A stretch of DNA of 64,000 nt from Paracoccaceae bacterium (GCA_030066855.1 JASJAU010000012.1:1-64000); one strand, 5' to 3'; counted from the first letter of the stretch, positions 17,306 to 27,034 are shown. The notes: a model not told the origin generated them from the letters alone. Numbers and translations: made by a program.

Positions 17306-17802
17306 GCGGAAACGCGTCTGACGCTCCTCTCGCGGTGCTCAAACCGTCGCAGCCGCGGCGATGGGCCGGCATCGCGACCTTGGGGCTTTTAGGCGGGCTT
17401 TTGGTCGCCATTGGCGTGGCGGGCGAGGCGTCTCCGGTCTGGCAGGTCATATTCGTGGCAACCGGCGTCGGCGTTTTGTGGAGCGCGGCCCGCATGCGCA
17501 TGGCGACTTCCAGAAACGTCATCCTGACCCGCGAGGCTCTTGCGACCTCCGACGGCATTCATATCGCGCGTGTAGACAACGTCAGGACCGTCGAGCGCGG
17601 AGTTTTCGCGCTCAAGCCCTCGAACGGATTTCTTGTGCGGCTCGAGGCGCCTGAGGCGCCGGCCGCCTGGGCACCCGGCCTCTACTGGCGGCGGGGCACC
17701 TTTGTTGGCATTGGCGGTGTGGTTTCAAGCGGCCAGGCGAGAGCCATGGCGGAGATCCTCAGTCTGCTGATTCACGACCGTCTGCCGGAGCGCGACGATT
17801 GA
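17302..17802 (+). CDS. Conserved-looking membrane protein of unknown function
   Basis: A GTG start overlaps the tetR stop as GTGA, giving 166 residues. Two adjacent hydrophobic segments (about 20-40 and 46-66) are followed by a soluble region with a beta-rich look, resembling membrane-anchored PH-like proteins, although I cannot confirm the family. The tight coupling to tetR suggests it is either co-regulated with or a target of that regulator. It ends 13 bases before the convergent TadE-like gene. Confidence 0.65.
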   Translation: MSGNASDAPLAVLKPSQPRRWAGIATLGLLGGLLVAIGVAGEASPVWQVIFVATGVGVLWSAARMRMATSRNVILTREALATSDGIHIARVDNVRTVERGVFALKPSNGFLVRLEAPEAPAAWAPGLYWRRGTFVGIGGVVSSGQARAMAEILSLLIHDRLPERDD

Positions 17803-17815
17803 ATAGTCGGGACCG

Positions 17816-18379
17816 TCAGGACGTTGGCGGGGTTGCTTCCTTCCAGACAAGCTGACCCGAGAACCTCGGCCGCGAGAGCGCCACCTCGTAGAGACGGACC
17901 GACCCCACACCCACGCTGAAGTCCGGGCTCCAGGTCTGTTCCGTCTCGACAATGATCATCTGATCGCCCGGCGCCATGATCGGGACCCGGTTTCGGATCG
18001 GCTCGACATTCGAGTATCCCTCGATGCCGCCAACGCCTTCCGACCAGACGAACTGAAGCTCTTTGATCTTGGTATCCGGGTCCTCGAACATCTGCACCAC
18101 GGTCACGCGCATTGCGCTCGGGTCATCGCTGCCGACCAGGTATCCGTAGGTCTCGTGCATGGCTGACAGGTAGTTCCGGTCGACCGCGTCCGTCTCCCGA
18201 GAAAGAGCGTCAGCGACGGTATAGGCCGCGCGTGTGCTCAGATTCATGGTCTTGAAGCCGTCCCAGGCCACGAAAGTGACGGCGATCGCCCAGATCAGCA
18301 TTGGGGCGGCGATCGCGGCTTCAATGCTCATGCTTCCGTTCTCGGATGCGAAGAAGCGAAAGGGATTTCTCAGTCTCAT
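17816..18379 (-). CDS. TadE/TadF-like minor pseudopilin
   Basis: The 187-residue protein has a type IV prepilin-like N-terminus: a basic start, then ENGSMSIE where cleavage after Gly and a Glu at position 5 of the mature form are expected, and a hydrophobic helix (about 18-40). The remainder is a soluble domain. This matches TadE/TadF pseudopilins of the Flp (tight adherence) system. It overlaps the preceding TadE-like gene by four bases (ATGA), so the three pilin-like genes form one operon. Confidence 0.8.
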   Translation of the reverse strand: MRLRNPFRFFASENGSMSIEAAIAAPMLIWAIAVTFVAWDGFKTMNLSTRAAYTVADALSRETDAVDRNYLSAMHETYGYLVGSDDPSAMRVTVVQMFEDPDTKIKELQFVWSEGVGGIEGYSNVEPIRNRVPIMAPGDQMIIVETEQTWSPDFSVGVGSVRLYEVALSRPRFSGQLVWKEATPPTS

Positions 18380-18993
18380 TGTCCAACTCCCGTTCCGATT
18401 CCCCCATTGCTCCCGCCGCCGCCTGTGTTCGTGCCGGCATCCGACACCAGACGCTGCCCAGGTTCGTTCACGAAGGCCGCGGTTGAGACGATCGCGTAGT
18501 CGCCGTTGTCATTCACGGCCATCTTCACGCCGAGGCCTGTCGTCGGAAACATGGGCTGAGACAGGGCGCAGACCCGGACCAGCATCATCTCGTTCTCGAC
18601 GCCGATCGAGTAGGTCGTCTGCGTCGCCGGGTCCAGGTCGCTGGATTTGTCGACGCAGCCCACCGAGCCGCTGCGCGCGTTGATCGCGCCCGGAGCGATG
18701 GCGATCGAGTCCATTTCGACCTGGATCGAGTTCTCGCAATCGGGAAGCACCAGGGCCTCGTCGCAGATCTTGGCCTTGAGCTCTTTGATGTTTGGGACCG
18801 TGCCGCCCAAACGCACGTCGCGAATGGCGATGTCGACGCCGCGCTCCAGCATGGCATTGCGTACCATGTACAGACCGGCTTCAAAGGCCACCATGAATAC
18901 GAACATGACGGCGGGAAAGAGGATGACGAACTCGACTGTTGAAGAACCGTCTTCACTCTCCCGCCAGCGGCGAAAGAGGGGGGGAAAAGACAT
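18376..18993 (-). CDS. TadE-like pseudopilin
   Basis: The 205-residue protein begins with a basic segment and EDGSSTVEFVILFPAVMF, a classic TadE prepilin site with Gly before the cleavage point and Glu at mature position 5, followed by one membrane helix. The soluble part contains four or more Cys (near CDEALVLPDC, VGCVDKS and VRVCALS), which could form disulfides in the periplasm, and the tail is Gly-rich. It is the middle gene of the three-gene tad-like operon, starting five bases after the TadG-like gene. Confidence 0.8.
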   Translation of the reverse strand: MSFPPLFRRWRESEDGSSTVEFVILFPAVMFVFMVAFEAGLYMVRNAMLERGVDIAIRDVRLGGTVPNIKELKAKICDEALVLPDCENSIQVEMDSIAIAPGAINARSGSVGCVDKSSDLDPATQTTYSIGVENEMMLVRVCALSQPMFPTTGLGVKMAVNDNGDYAIVSTAAFVNEPGQRLVSDAGTNTGGGGSNGGIGTGVGQ

Positions 18994-18998
18994 ACTCG

Positions 18999-20723
18999 TT
19001 ACTCCTTAAGGCGCAGCATTGAGATCTGGCCGGCGATTGAGTCGAAGGCCTGGTTGATGCCCTTGCCGTCGACGTCGTAGTAGTTGCCGATCGAAGAGGC
19101 GCAGCCCTTCATAGCGTCCAGACCTTCCTGTGGGGCCTCGAACCCGATCGCGAAAACCCGGATCCGCTGAAGATCGTTCGCCGCGTCGCAGATGTCCTGC
19201 AGGCGATCGTCGATCGAGCCGTAGCTCTCCGTATCGTACGCGGCGTCGAGATGCGCGTCATAGGCCGTGGTGTCGGACTGCTCGAAGAAGAACTTGGCGA
19301 TGTCATCCTCCGAGAAGCGGCGGTTCAACTCAAGATAGTCGAGCTGTTTGGCATCTGCCGGGAGGACGGACGCGTCGGTGTAAAAGTCGTCGCCGGTCGA
19401 GGTCGGGAGGCCAGGCACGTAGAAGCGCTTGTCCGAGTCATTGTCGGGCATCAGAACGAAGTAGCCGTCGCTCTTGGTCAGGTTGCGGTCGAGATCGCTG
19501 TCGTAGCCCGAAGTCCGGCTCTCGGCGTACCAGATGCGGGACGGGCCGTTCTTGAACGGATCACGCAAGTCGCGCTGCAGCGTGTTCGCGCCGTCCGTCA
19601 TCAGGACGACAACCTTCATTGTCTTCTCGCGGTCATAGACCGCGGGACGGCCGAGCGCGGCGTCGGACACCTTCTTGTCGTCGGCATTCATCTTGCGGAT
19701 CACCGGCTCCATCGCCGGGTCGAGCAAGGCGACGCCCCACTTCATTCCGTTGTCGATGCCGGTCCAGCCGCCATGCGTAAGGCTGTCGATCTTGAGCTTG
19801 AGCTCGGTCGGATTTGTCGAATGCACCATGATTGCGGCGCGGTTCTCGTTGCACCAGCGCTGGTTCATTCCGGGCGTGTTGAACTCATTGCCGCCGCGAT
19901 CGAAATGAGCGACCCGGGTGAGCGGCGTCGTCTCGGAGATCGCCCGCGTGTCCATGTCGTCGTCGGAGAACCGCACGCAGGTCGAGTCGTTGTGCTCGGT
20001 CGAGTATTGGGTCATCGCGCCCGTGTAGGGAGCGGGCGCGGCGATTTCGATCGTCTCGCCGTCGGCGTTGAGGTGCTTGAGCAGGTCGTTCCCGACCACA
20101 ACGGTCCCATTGTAGGGAACGATAGAGATCGAGGTCGTCGAGCCCGGAGGCGTGTTCAGGTAGATCTTGTCGACGAAGTTCTTCGCCGCGACCTTGAGGT
20201 TCACGAGCTTGTCGTTGTCGCCCATCGAACCCGAGATATCCAGGATCATTGAGATCTCAACGTTGGTGACCGATTCCGTGGCGGTGCCCTGGGCGCCGCC
20301 GGCGAGCCTGTCAACGCCGAGCAGGTCCATGAACCAGGTGTTGATCTGGATGTTCGTCGCCGCCTGCACGGTCCGGCCGACAAGAATATCGGTGTTGATG
20401 ATGTCGTCGGTGCCTCTGACGCCGACCTCGTCAGCGTTGAAGCCCGCTTTGGTGAAGTGATCCTTCACCAACTCTTCCGAATCCAGCTTCTGGTTCAGGC
20501 TCGATGCCGCCAGGATCGCGCTGTCCAGCGTGTTCTGCGCGTCGACCCGGCGGGTCTCGAAACGCATCAGATCGACGGCCATCCCCGCAATGAAGAGGAT
20601 GGTGACAAAAAGGAAGAGGCAGAAGATTGTGAACGAGCCGGCTTCGTCCTCTCGAAATCGGGCGGTCTTTTCAGCCATCCCGCCAAGGGACGATGGGGTC
20701 TTCTCTACAAAACGACTACGCAT
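18999..20723 (-). CDS. TadG-like pilus protein with von Willebrand A domain
   Basis: The 574-residue protein starts with a cytoplasmic segment, DEAGSFTIF (pseudopilin-like Tad_G site, about 27-34) and a membrane helix (about 33-53). A VWA domain follows with a MIDAS motif DISGS (162-166) and the later VLMTDGAN strand. This is the TadG/Flp-pilus-assembly architecture. It lacks the Glu at mature position 5 that true pseudopilins have, as is usual for TadG. First gene of the operon; a GGTGAG site lies upstream of the start. The motor and secretin genes of a Tad system are not in this window. Confidence 0.85.
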   Translation of the reverse strand: MRSRFVEKTPSSLGGMAEKTARFREDEAGSFTIFCLFLFVTILFIAGMAVDLMRFETRRVDAQNTLDSAILAASSLNQKLDSEELVKDHFTKAGFNADEVGVRGTDDIINTDILVGRTVQAATNIQINTWFMDLLGVDRLAGGAQGTATESVTNVEISMILDISGSMGDNDKLVNLKVAAKNFVDKIYLNTPPGSTTSISIVPYNGTVVVGNDLLKHLNADGETIEIAAPAPYTGAMTQYSTEHNDSTCVRFSDDDMDTRAISETTPLTRVAHFDRGGNEFNTPGMNQRWCNENRAAIMVHSTNPTELKLKIDSLTHGGWTGIDNGMKWGVALLDPAMEPVIRKMNADDKKVSDAALGRPAVYDREKTMKVVVLMTDGANTLQRDLRDPFKNGPSRIWYAESRTSGYDSDLDRNLTKSDGYFVLMPDNDSDKRFYVPGLPTSTGDDFYTDASVLPADAKQLDYLELNRRFSEDDIAKFFFEQSDTTAYDAHLDAAYDTESYGSIDDRLQDICDAANDLQRIRVFAIGFEAPQEGLDAMKGCASSIGNYYDVDGKGINQAFDSIAGQISMLRLKE

Positions 20724-21011
20724 TGCGCGCTCACCCTTGCATGCGGCGGCGGCAGAGATGGGACTGCCTTCGCCAGAACTCGTGACGCGACCATTTTGCG
20801 TTCGGAATATGGCTGAAATATGGCAATTGAGGTCGAAATATGACCCGCATTAACCCCGGCTTCACGTTAATGAAGGGTAAGCAGACCCATTGTCCGCACG
20901 CCGCGCGCAAACGGGCCTGCCACGGCAGAGTGGCAATCCGGCGGGCGTCTGCTAGGCTTTGGCGAAAATGTGGCGGGAGAACCCGCCTGAATTGCCTAGG
21001 GAGGATGCGAA

Positions 21012-22448
21012 ATGGATGGCAGCGTAACCCGCGAGCCGACGTTCCGCGAAAGCGTCGATCTCATGTTCAACCGCGCCGCGGCGCTGATGGAGCTGACACC
21101 GGGCCTTGAGGACAAAATCCGGGTTTGCAACTCGACCTACACTGTCCGTTTTGGCGTCAAACTGCGCGGCAAGATCCACACCTTCACCGGTTACCGCTCG
21201 GTCCATTCTGAGCATATGGAGCCAGTCAAAGGCGGCATCCGCTACGCGATGGGCGTCAATCAGGACGAAGTCGAGGCTCTCGCGGCGCTGATGACTTACA
21301 AATGCGCGCTGGTGGAGACGCCATTCGGCGGGTCCAAGGGCGGGCTCTGCATCGACCCCCGCGAGTACGATGAAGATGAGCTTGAGCGCATCACCCGGCG
21401 CTTCACCTATGAACTGGCTAAGCGCGACCTGATCCACCCCAGCCAGAACGTCCCGGCGCCCGACATGGGCACCGGCGAGCGCGAGATGGCCTGGATCGCC
21501 GACCAATACGCGCGGATGAACACGACTGACATCAACTCCCGCGCTTGCGTCACCGGCAAGCCGCCGCATGCCGGCGGCATTCAGGGCCGGGTCGAGGCGA
21601 CGGGCAGGGGAGTTCAGTATGCGCTCCGGGAGTTCTTCCGCCACCCGGACGGCGTCCGGGACGCGGGATTGTCGGGCACGCTTGAGGGCAAGCGCATCGT
21701 GGTTCAGGGTCTGGGCAACGTGGGATACCACGCGGCCAAGTTCCTGTTGGAAGAGGATGGCGCTAGGATCGTCGGCATCATTGAGCGCGATGGCGCGCTT
21801 GTCGATGACGAGGGCCTCGATGTCGAGGCCGTCAGCCACTGGATCCGGAACCACGGAGGCGTGAGCGGTTATTCTAGCTCCGGCTACGTTGAGGACGGGC
21901 CTTCGGTTCTCGAAAAGGACTGCGACATCCTCGTTCCCGCCGCGCTCGAAGGCGTCATCAATCTGACGAACGTCGATCGGATCAAGGCGCCGCTGATTAT
22001 CGAGGCCGCCAATGGCCCTGTGACTGCTGGCGCCGACGAAATCCTCTGCAAGCGCGGCACTGTTATCATCCCCGACATGTACGCCAACGCGGGCGGCGTG
22101 ACGGTGTCCTATTTCGAGTGGGTGAAAAACCTCAGCCACATCCGTTTCGGCCGGATGCAGCGGCGCCAGGAAGAGGCGCGGCATATGCTGATCGTGCAGG
22201 AGCTTGAGAGGCTCAGCCGGAGTCTGGGCGACGAATGGACCCTGACGTCCGACTTCAAGGACAAGTACCTGCGCGGCGCCGACGAGCTGGAACTGGTGCG
22301 CTCTGGTCTTGATGACACCATGCGCACCGCCTACCAGGCCATGTACGATGTTTGGCGGGCTAGAGATGACGTGATGGACCTTCGAACGGCGGCCTATATC
22401 GTCGCCATCGATCGCGTCGCGGCAAGTTACAAGGCGAAGGGGCTTTAG
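21012..22448 (+). CDS. gdhA: Glu/Leu/Phe/Val dehydrogenase (probable NAD-linked glutamate dehydrogenase)
   Basis: The 478-residue enzyme has the glutamate dehydrogenase N-terminal dimerisation segment, the substrate lysine region KCALVETPFGGSKGG (about 97-111), and the NAD domain with VQGLGNVGYHAA (about 234-245). It interconverts glutamate and 2-oxoglutarate plus ammonia. The length is that of the GudB/RocG-like NAD type with a slightly longer C-terminus. An AGGGAGG site precedes ATG. It lies just before sarcosine oxidase on the same strand, but the 104-base gap suggests a separate transcript. Cofactor specificity is not certain. Confidence 0.9.
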   Translation: MDGSVTREPTFRESVDLMFNRAAALMELTPGLEDKIRVCNSTYTVRFGVKLRGKIHTFTGYRSVHSEHMEPVKGGIRYAMGVNQDEVEALAALMTYKCALVETPFGGSKGGLCIDPREYDEDELERITRRFTYELAKRDLIHPSQNVPAPDMGTGEREMAWIADQYARMNTTDINSRACVTGKPPHAGGIQGRVEATGRGVQYALREFFRHPDGVRDAGLSGTLEGKRIVVQGLGNVGYHAAKFLLEEDGARIVGIIERDGALVDDEGLDVEAVSHWIRNHGGVSGYSSSGYVEDGPSVLEKDCDILVPAALEGVINLTNVDRIKAPLIIEAANGPVTAGADEILCKRGTVIIPDMYANAGGVTVSYFEWVKNLSHIRFGRMQRRQEEARHMLIVQELERLSRSLGDEWTLTSDFKDKYLRGADELELVRSGLDDTMRTAYQAMYDVWRARDDVMDLRTAAYIVAIDRVAASYKAKGL

Positions 22449-22512
22449 GGTCAAGCGGACCAAAGGGCCAAATACGTCAGAACCCGTCGCTTTCCGCGAT
22501 TGCAGAATCCTG

Positions 22513-22552
22513 CGCGACTTGCTTCCCTCGCCAAGTCGGAAGGGGAGTCGCG
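22513..22552 (+). promoter_or_regulatory. Possible translation-controlling hairpins before soxB
   Basis: CGCGACT (22513-22519) can pair perfectly with AGTCGCG (22546-22552), the bases touching the soxB ATG, with an inner CTTCC/GGAAG stem that hides the ribosome site GGAAGGGG. Alternatively CGACTTG (22515-22521) pairs with CAAGTCG (22532-22538), which frees most of that site. The two folds exclude each other. Function is inferred only from base pairing. Confidence 0.35.
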
Positions 22553-23806
22553 ATGCGCTATTCAGCCTGGCGCGTGTTCAGGGAAGGTCTCCGGGGCCAG
22601 TCGGGCTGGGCGCCGGTCTGGCGCGATCCCGAGCCCAAGAAAGAGTACGACATTGTCATCATCGGCGGCGGCGGGCACGGTCTTTCGACAGCCTTTTACC
22701 TCGCTAAAGAGCACGGGCTGACCAACGTCGCGGTTCTGGAGAAGGGCTATCTCGGCGGCGGCAATGTGGGTCGGAACACGACCATCGTCCGCGCCAATTA
22801 CTTCCTGCCCGGCAACTCCGAATTCTACAGTCATTCCCTTAAGCTTTGGGAAGGGTTGGAGGCCGATCTCAACTACAATGTGATGCATTCCCAGCGGGGG
22901 ATCATCAATCTCTTCCACTCCGACGGCCAGCGCGACGCGGCTGCGCGGCGCGGGAACGCAATGATCAACCAGGGCGATGACGCGATCCTCCTGGATCGCG
23001 AGGGGGTCCGCCAGTACCTGCCGTTCCTCGATTTCGAGAACATCCGCTTTCCGGTCTATGGCGGGCTTTTCCACAAGCGCGGCGGCACGGCGCGTCATGA
23101 CGCGGTCGCCTGGGGCTATGCCCGAGGCGCCGATCAGCGCGGCGTCGATCTGATCCAGCAATGCGAAGTCACCGGCATTGACATCGAGAACGGAAAGGTC
23201 ACCGGCGTGCAAACCACGCGCGGGCCGATCCGCGCCAAGAAGGTCGGAATTGTGGTCGCTGGGCGCTCAAGCCAGGTTGCGGCCATGGCGGGCATGCGCC
23301 TTCCGATCGAAAGCCATGTCTTGCAAGCCTTCGTTACCGAGGGGCTCAAACCCTGCCTCGACCACGTCGTCACATTCGGGATGGGTCACTTCTACATCAG
23401 CCAGTCCGATAAGGGCGGGCTCGTTTTCGGCGGCGACATCGACTTCTACCCGTCCTATGCGCAGCGCGGAAACCTCTACACCGCCGAGCATGTCGTCGAA
23501 GCCGCGATGACGCTCATGCCGATGATCGGAAACGCCAAGATGCTCCGTTCCTGGGGCGGGATCATGGACATGTCGCCGGACGGCTCGCCGATCATCGACA
23601 AGACGCATATCGACGGCCTCTACCTCGATTGCGGCTGGTGCTATGGCGGTTTCAAGGCCGTGCCCGCCTCCGGTTTCGCCTTCGCCCATCTGATCGCTCA
23701 GGACCGCCCGCATGACACCGCCAAACGCTTCCGCCTTGACCGTTTCCGCACCGGCACTGGTCTGATGGACGAGGAAGGCACCGGCTCGCAACACAATCTG
23801 CACTGA
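22553..23806 (+). CDS. soxB: Sarcosine oxidase subunit beta
   Basis: The 417-residue flavoprotein has the FAD motif IIGGGGHGLSTA (about 35-46), and TARHDAVAWGYAR (about 181-193), whose His is the covalent FMN attachment site in heterotetrameric sarcosine oxidases. It carries the demethylation site that converts sarcosine to glycine, with electrons passing to the alpha subunit. It is the first gene of the soxBDAG operon. A strong GGAAGGGG ribosome site precedes the ATG and is part of a possible regulatory hairpin. Confidence 0.95.
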   Translation: MRYSAWRVFREGLRGQSGWAPVWRDPEPKKEYDIVIIGGGGHGLSTAFYLAKEHGLTNVAVLEKGYLGGGNVGRNTTIVRANYFLPGNSEFYSHSLKLWEGLEADLNYNVMHSQRGIINLFHSDGQRDAAARRGNAMINQGDDAILLDREGVRQYLPFLDFENIRFPVYGGLFHKRGGTARHDAVAWGYARGADQRGVDLIQQCEVTGIDIENGKVTGVQTTRGPIRAKKVGIVVAGRSSQVAAMAGMRLPIESHVLQAFVTEGLKPCLDHVVTFGMGHFYISQSDKGGLVFGGDIDFYPSYAQRGNLYTAEHVVEAAMTLMPMIGNAKMLRSWGGIMDMSPDGSPIIDKTHIDGLYLDCGWCYGGFKAVPASGFAFAHLIAQDRPHDTAKRFRLDRFRTGTGLMDEEGTGSQHNLH

Positions 23807-23849
23807 CCATGGTTCGATTGATCGCATATCCACGGAAAGGCGCCGGACC

Positions 23850-24110
23850 ATGCGCCTGACATGCCCCCTTTGCGGAGAACGGGATCAGCGGGAGTTCACC
23901 TGCATGGGTTCGGCGGTTGCACTTTCGCGACCCGCGGAGGGCGCGAGCGCCGAAGAATGGGACGATTACTTGCACAATCGCGATAATCCCGCCGGTTTGA
24001 GCCGCGAGCTTTGGTATCACAATCCCTGCGGTTCCTGGATCGTGGTCGAGCGCGATACCGCGACCCATGAGATCCTCTCGACAACGCTCGCAAGCGAGGC
24101 CGCGCGATGA
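23850..24110 (+). CDS. soxD: Sarcosine oxidase subunit delta
   Basis: The 86-residue protein has the zinc site of the family: CPLCGERD near the N-terminus (Cys5, Cys8) and HNPCGSW later. It is a small structural subunit of the heterotetramer. It lies 43 bases after soxB and overlaps soxA by four bases. Confidence 0.95.
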   Translation: MRLTCPLCGERDQREFTCMGSAVALSRPAEGASAEEWDDYLHNRDNPAGLSRELWYHNPCGSWIVVERDTATHEILSTTLASEAAR

Positions 24111-27034
24111 GGATTGAGGGCAAAGGCCTGGTCGATCGGTCCGCGCCGGTCCGGTTTTCCTTCGACGGCCAGACCATCGGCGGCTTCACGGGCGACACGG
24201 TGGCTTCCGCGCTGCTCGCCAATGGCCGCCGTTTGATGGGACGGTCGTTCAAGTACCACCGACCGCGAGGCGTGATGACCGCCGGGTCGGATGAGCCAAG
24301 CGCGCTGATCACAACCGGAACCGGCGCGAACCAGCGCCCGAATGAGAGGGCGACCGTGCAGGAGATCTTCGACGGGCTCGACGTCCGGTCGCAGAACGCC
24401 TGGCCGTCGCTTAAATGGGACGTGATGGAGGTCAACGACCTCCTGTCGCCCTTCCTCGCCGCCGGGTTCTACTACAAGACCTTCATGTGGCCCCGCGCGT
24501 TCTGGGAGACGGTATACGAGCCGTTCATCCGCCGCGCCGCCGGGCTCGGGCGGCTGTCCGGCGAGAACGTGGAAGACCGATCGGAACGCGCTTTCGCGCA
24601 TTGCGATCTCCTGGTCATCGGCGGCGGACCGGCCGGATTGATGGCGGCGCTGACAGCGGCGCGGGCGGGCGCGGATGTGATCCTTGCCGAGGAGAGTGCG
24701 CTTTTCGGCGGGCGGCTTCTGAGCGAGACGACCGAGATAGACGGCCATCCCGGACAGGCCTGGGCGGAGGCCGTCCGCGTCGAGCTTTCCCAAATGCCAA
24801 ACGTGCGGCTGATGAGCCGCACCACCATCACCGGCGCCTACGATCAGGGCACCTACGGCGCGCTTGAGCGGGTGGGGCTCCACACACCCGAATGCGACGC
24901 GCCGCCGGAGTGTTTCTGGCGAATCGCGGCCAAACGCGCGATCCTCGCCTGTGGCGCGATCGAGCGGTCAATCGCCTTTCCGATGAACGACAGGCCGGGT
25001 GTGATGCTGGCTTCGGCTGTCAGGACCTACCTGAATCGTTTCGGTGTAAGCCCAGGAAAATCGGTCGCAATCTACGGCAACAACGACGATGCTCATCGCA
25101 CCGCCGCAGACCTCTCGGCAGCCGGGGTCAGCGTCGCGGCGGTGATCGACAGCCGATCCGACGCTTCAACGACGGGCAATTGGCCCTTCTTCGCCGGCGC
25201 CGACGTGATCGACACCAGGGGCCGTCTCGGCCTCAATCAAATCACCATCCGCGACCAAAGCGTCGAGCGGAAGATCGCTGCGGATTGCCTTGCTGTGTCT
25301 GGAGGCTGGAACCCAGCGCTCCACCTAACCTGCCACATGAACGCGCGGCCCGAATGGAAGGTAAATCTTGCCGCCTTCGTGCCGAGGCCCGGGGCGGTTC
25401 CGGGCCTGACCGCCATTGGCGCGGCCAACGGGACGTTCTCGACAGGCGCGTGCATGGAGGCGGGCGCCCGCGCGGCGGCGGACGGGCTTGCCGAACTTGG
25501 GATGACAGAGCCGGAGATGACGATCCCGCAGGCTGACGACACGCCCTACGCCATCTCTCCGAAATGGGCCGTCGATGCCAAAGGTCGCGCCTGGCTCGAC
25601 TTGCAGAACGATGTCACGACCAAAGACATCAAACTCGCCGCGCAAGAGAACTACCGCTCGGTCGAGCACATGAAACGTTACACGACCCAGGGCATGGCGA
25701 CAGATCAGGGCAAGGGCTCGAACGTGACCGCGCTCGCAATCCTCGCCGACGCCACCGGGCGCGCGATCCCGGAGACGGGGACGACCACGTTCCGTCCGCC
25801 TTATGTGCCCGTGACCCTTTCGGCCCTGGGCGCGGGCGCCAAAGGTGCCGGATTCGCCCCGCAACGTTTCACCACCTCGCACAAGGCCAGCACCTCGCGC
25901 GGCGCGCCGATGATCGAGGCGGGGCTCTGGTACCGGCCCTCGTACCACCCCGCCACGGGCGAGACGACCTGGCGCGAGTCCTGCGATCGCGAGGTCGGAT
26001 ACGTCCGCGGCGCGGTCGGCGTCTGCGATGTCTCGACTTTGGGCAAGATCGACATTCAGGGCCCCGACGCGGGCGCCTTCCTCGACTTCGTCTACACCAA
26101 CACCTTCTCGACGCTGAAGCCAGGCCGGGTGCGGTACGGGCTCATGCTCCGCGAGGACGGGCACGTGATGGACGACGGCACGACGGCGCGGTTCTCCGAC
26201 ACGCATTTCGTGATGACCACGACGACAGCGGCGGCGGGGCAGGTGATGAAGCACCTCGACTTCGTCCATCAGTGTCTGCGCCCAGAACAGGACGTTCGCT
26301 TCACCTCCGTGACCGAGCAATGGGCGCAATTCGCCGTCGCGGGACCCCGCGCCCGCGATCTTCTGGACGCTTTCCTCGACACGCCTGTCGACGATGTCGA
26401 CTGGCCCTTCATGTCCTGCGGGCCGGTCACCGTGTCGGGGATCGATGCCAGGCTTTTCCGCATCTCCTTCTCCGGTGAACGCGGCTACGAGCTCGCCGTT
26501 CCCGCCCGCTATGGCGACAGCCTCTACCGCTTTCTCGTCGCGCAGGCGGAGGCGCTGGGCGGCGGCGCTTACGGGATGGAGGCGCTGAATGTCCTCAGGA
26601 TCGAGAAGGGGTTCATCACGCATTCCGAAATCCACGGTCGCGTCACGGCCTTCGATGTGGGCATGGACGGGATGATGTCGAAGAAGAAGGACTTTGTCGG
26701 CAAGTCGGCGGCGGCGCACCCCGGGCTCCTTGGCCCGGAGCGCGAGCAGCTTGTCGGCATCCGCCCGGTCGCGCCGGAGGAGCGGCTCTTGGCAGGCGCA
26801 CACATCTTTGCGGAGAACGCGCCAAAAAAACGTGATAATTCAGAGGGCTACATGACATCGGTGGCATGGTCCCCGACCTTCGGCAGCTATCTCGGCCTTG
26901 GCTTTATCGCCAACGGGCGGGCCCGGCACGGCGAGCAGATGCGCATGGTCGATCACTTGCGGAAGGTCGAGACGGTGATCGAAATCGCGGATCCGATGTC
27001 CTTCGATCCCGAGGGAGGGCGGATGCGTGGTTAA
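24107..27034 (+). CDS. soxA: Sarcosine oxidase subunit alpha
   Basis: The 975-residue protein has an N-terminal ferredoxin-like fold (GFTGDTVASALLANGR, about 26-41), a Rossmann domain with VIGGGPAGLMAA (about 170-181) that binds NAD, and a C-terminal GcvT-like aminomethyltransferase domain (about 590-960) that binds tetrahydrofolate and captures the released one-carbon unit as methylene-THF. Length is normal. It overlaps soxD (ATGA) and soxG by eight bases, confirming coupled translation. No folate-utilising genes such as glyA or purU follow in this window. Confidence 0.95.
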   Translation: MRIEGKGLVDRSAPVRFSFDGQTIGGFTGDTVASALLANGRRLMGRSFKYHRPRGVMTAGSDEPSALITTGTGANQRPNERATVQEIFDGLDVRSQNAWPSLKWDVMEVNDLLSPFLAAGFYYKTFMWPRAFWETVYEPFIRRAAGLGRLSGENVEDRSERAFAHCDLLVIGGGPAGLMAALTAARAGADVILAEESALFGGRLLSETTEIDGHPGQAWAEAVRVELSQMPNVRLMSRTTITGAYDQGTYGALERVGLHTPECDAPPECFWRIAAKRAILACGAIERSIAFPMNDRPGVMLASAVRTYLNRFGVSPGKSVAIYGNNDDAHRTAADLSAAGVSVAAVIDSRSDASTTGNWPFFAGADVIDTRGRLGLNQITIRDQSVERKIAADCLAVSGGWNPALHLTCHMNARPEWKVNLAAFVPRPGAVPGLTAIGAANGTFSTGACMEAGARAAADGLAELGMTEPEMTIPQADDTPYAISPKWAVDAKGRAWLDLQNDVTTKDIKLAAQENYRSVEHMKRYTTQGMATDQGKGSNVTALAILADATGRAIPETGTTTFRPPYVPVTLSALGAGAKGAGFAPQRFTTSHKASTSRGAPMIEAGLWYRPSYHPATGETTWRESCDREVGYVRGAVGVCDVSTLGKIDIQGPDAGAFLDFVYTNTFSTLKPGRVRYGLMLREDGHVMDDGTTARFSDTHFVMTTTTAAAGQVMKHLDFVHQCLRPEQDVRFTSVTEQWAQFAVAGPRARDLLDAFLDTPVDDVDWPFMSCGPVTVSGIDARLFRISFSGERGYELAVPARYGDSLYRFLVAQAEALGGGAYGMEALNVLRIEKGFITHSEIHGRVTAFDVGMDGMMSKKKDFVGKSAAAHPGLLGPEREQLVGIRPVAPEERLLAGAHIFAENAPKKRDNSEGYMTSVAWSPTFGSYLGLGFIANGRARHGEQMRMVDHLRKVETVIEIADPMSFDPEGGRMRG

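Noticed and set aside
20952-22463. Long minus-strand frame opposite the glutamate dehydrogenase gene
   Set aside because: Shadow of the real gene; sequence shows no family pattern.
25325-26803. 492-codon minus-strand frame inside soxA
   Set aside because: Antisense shadow; rich in Arg/His with no motif, while soxA is clear on the other strand.
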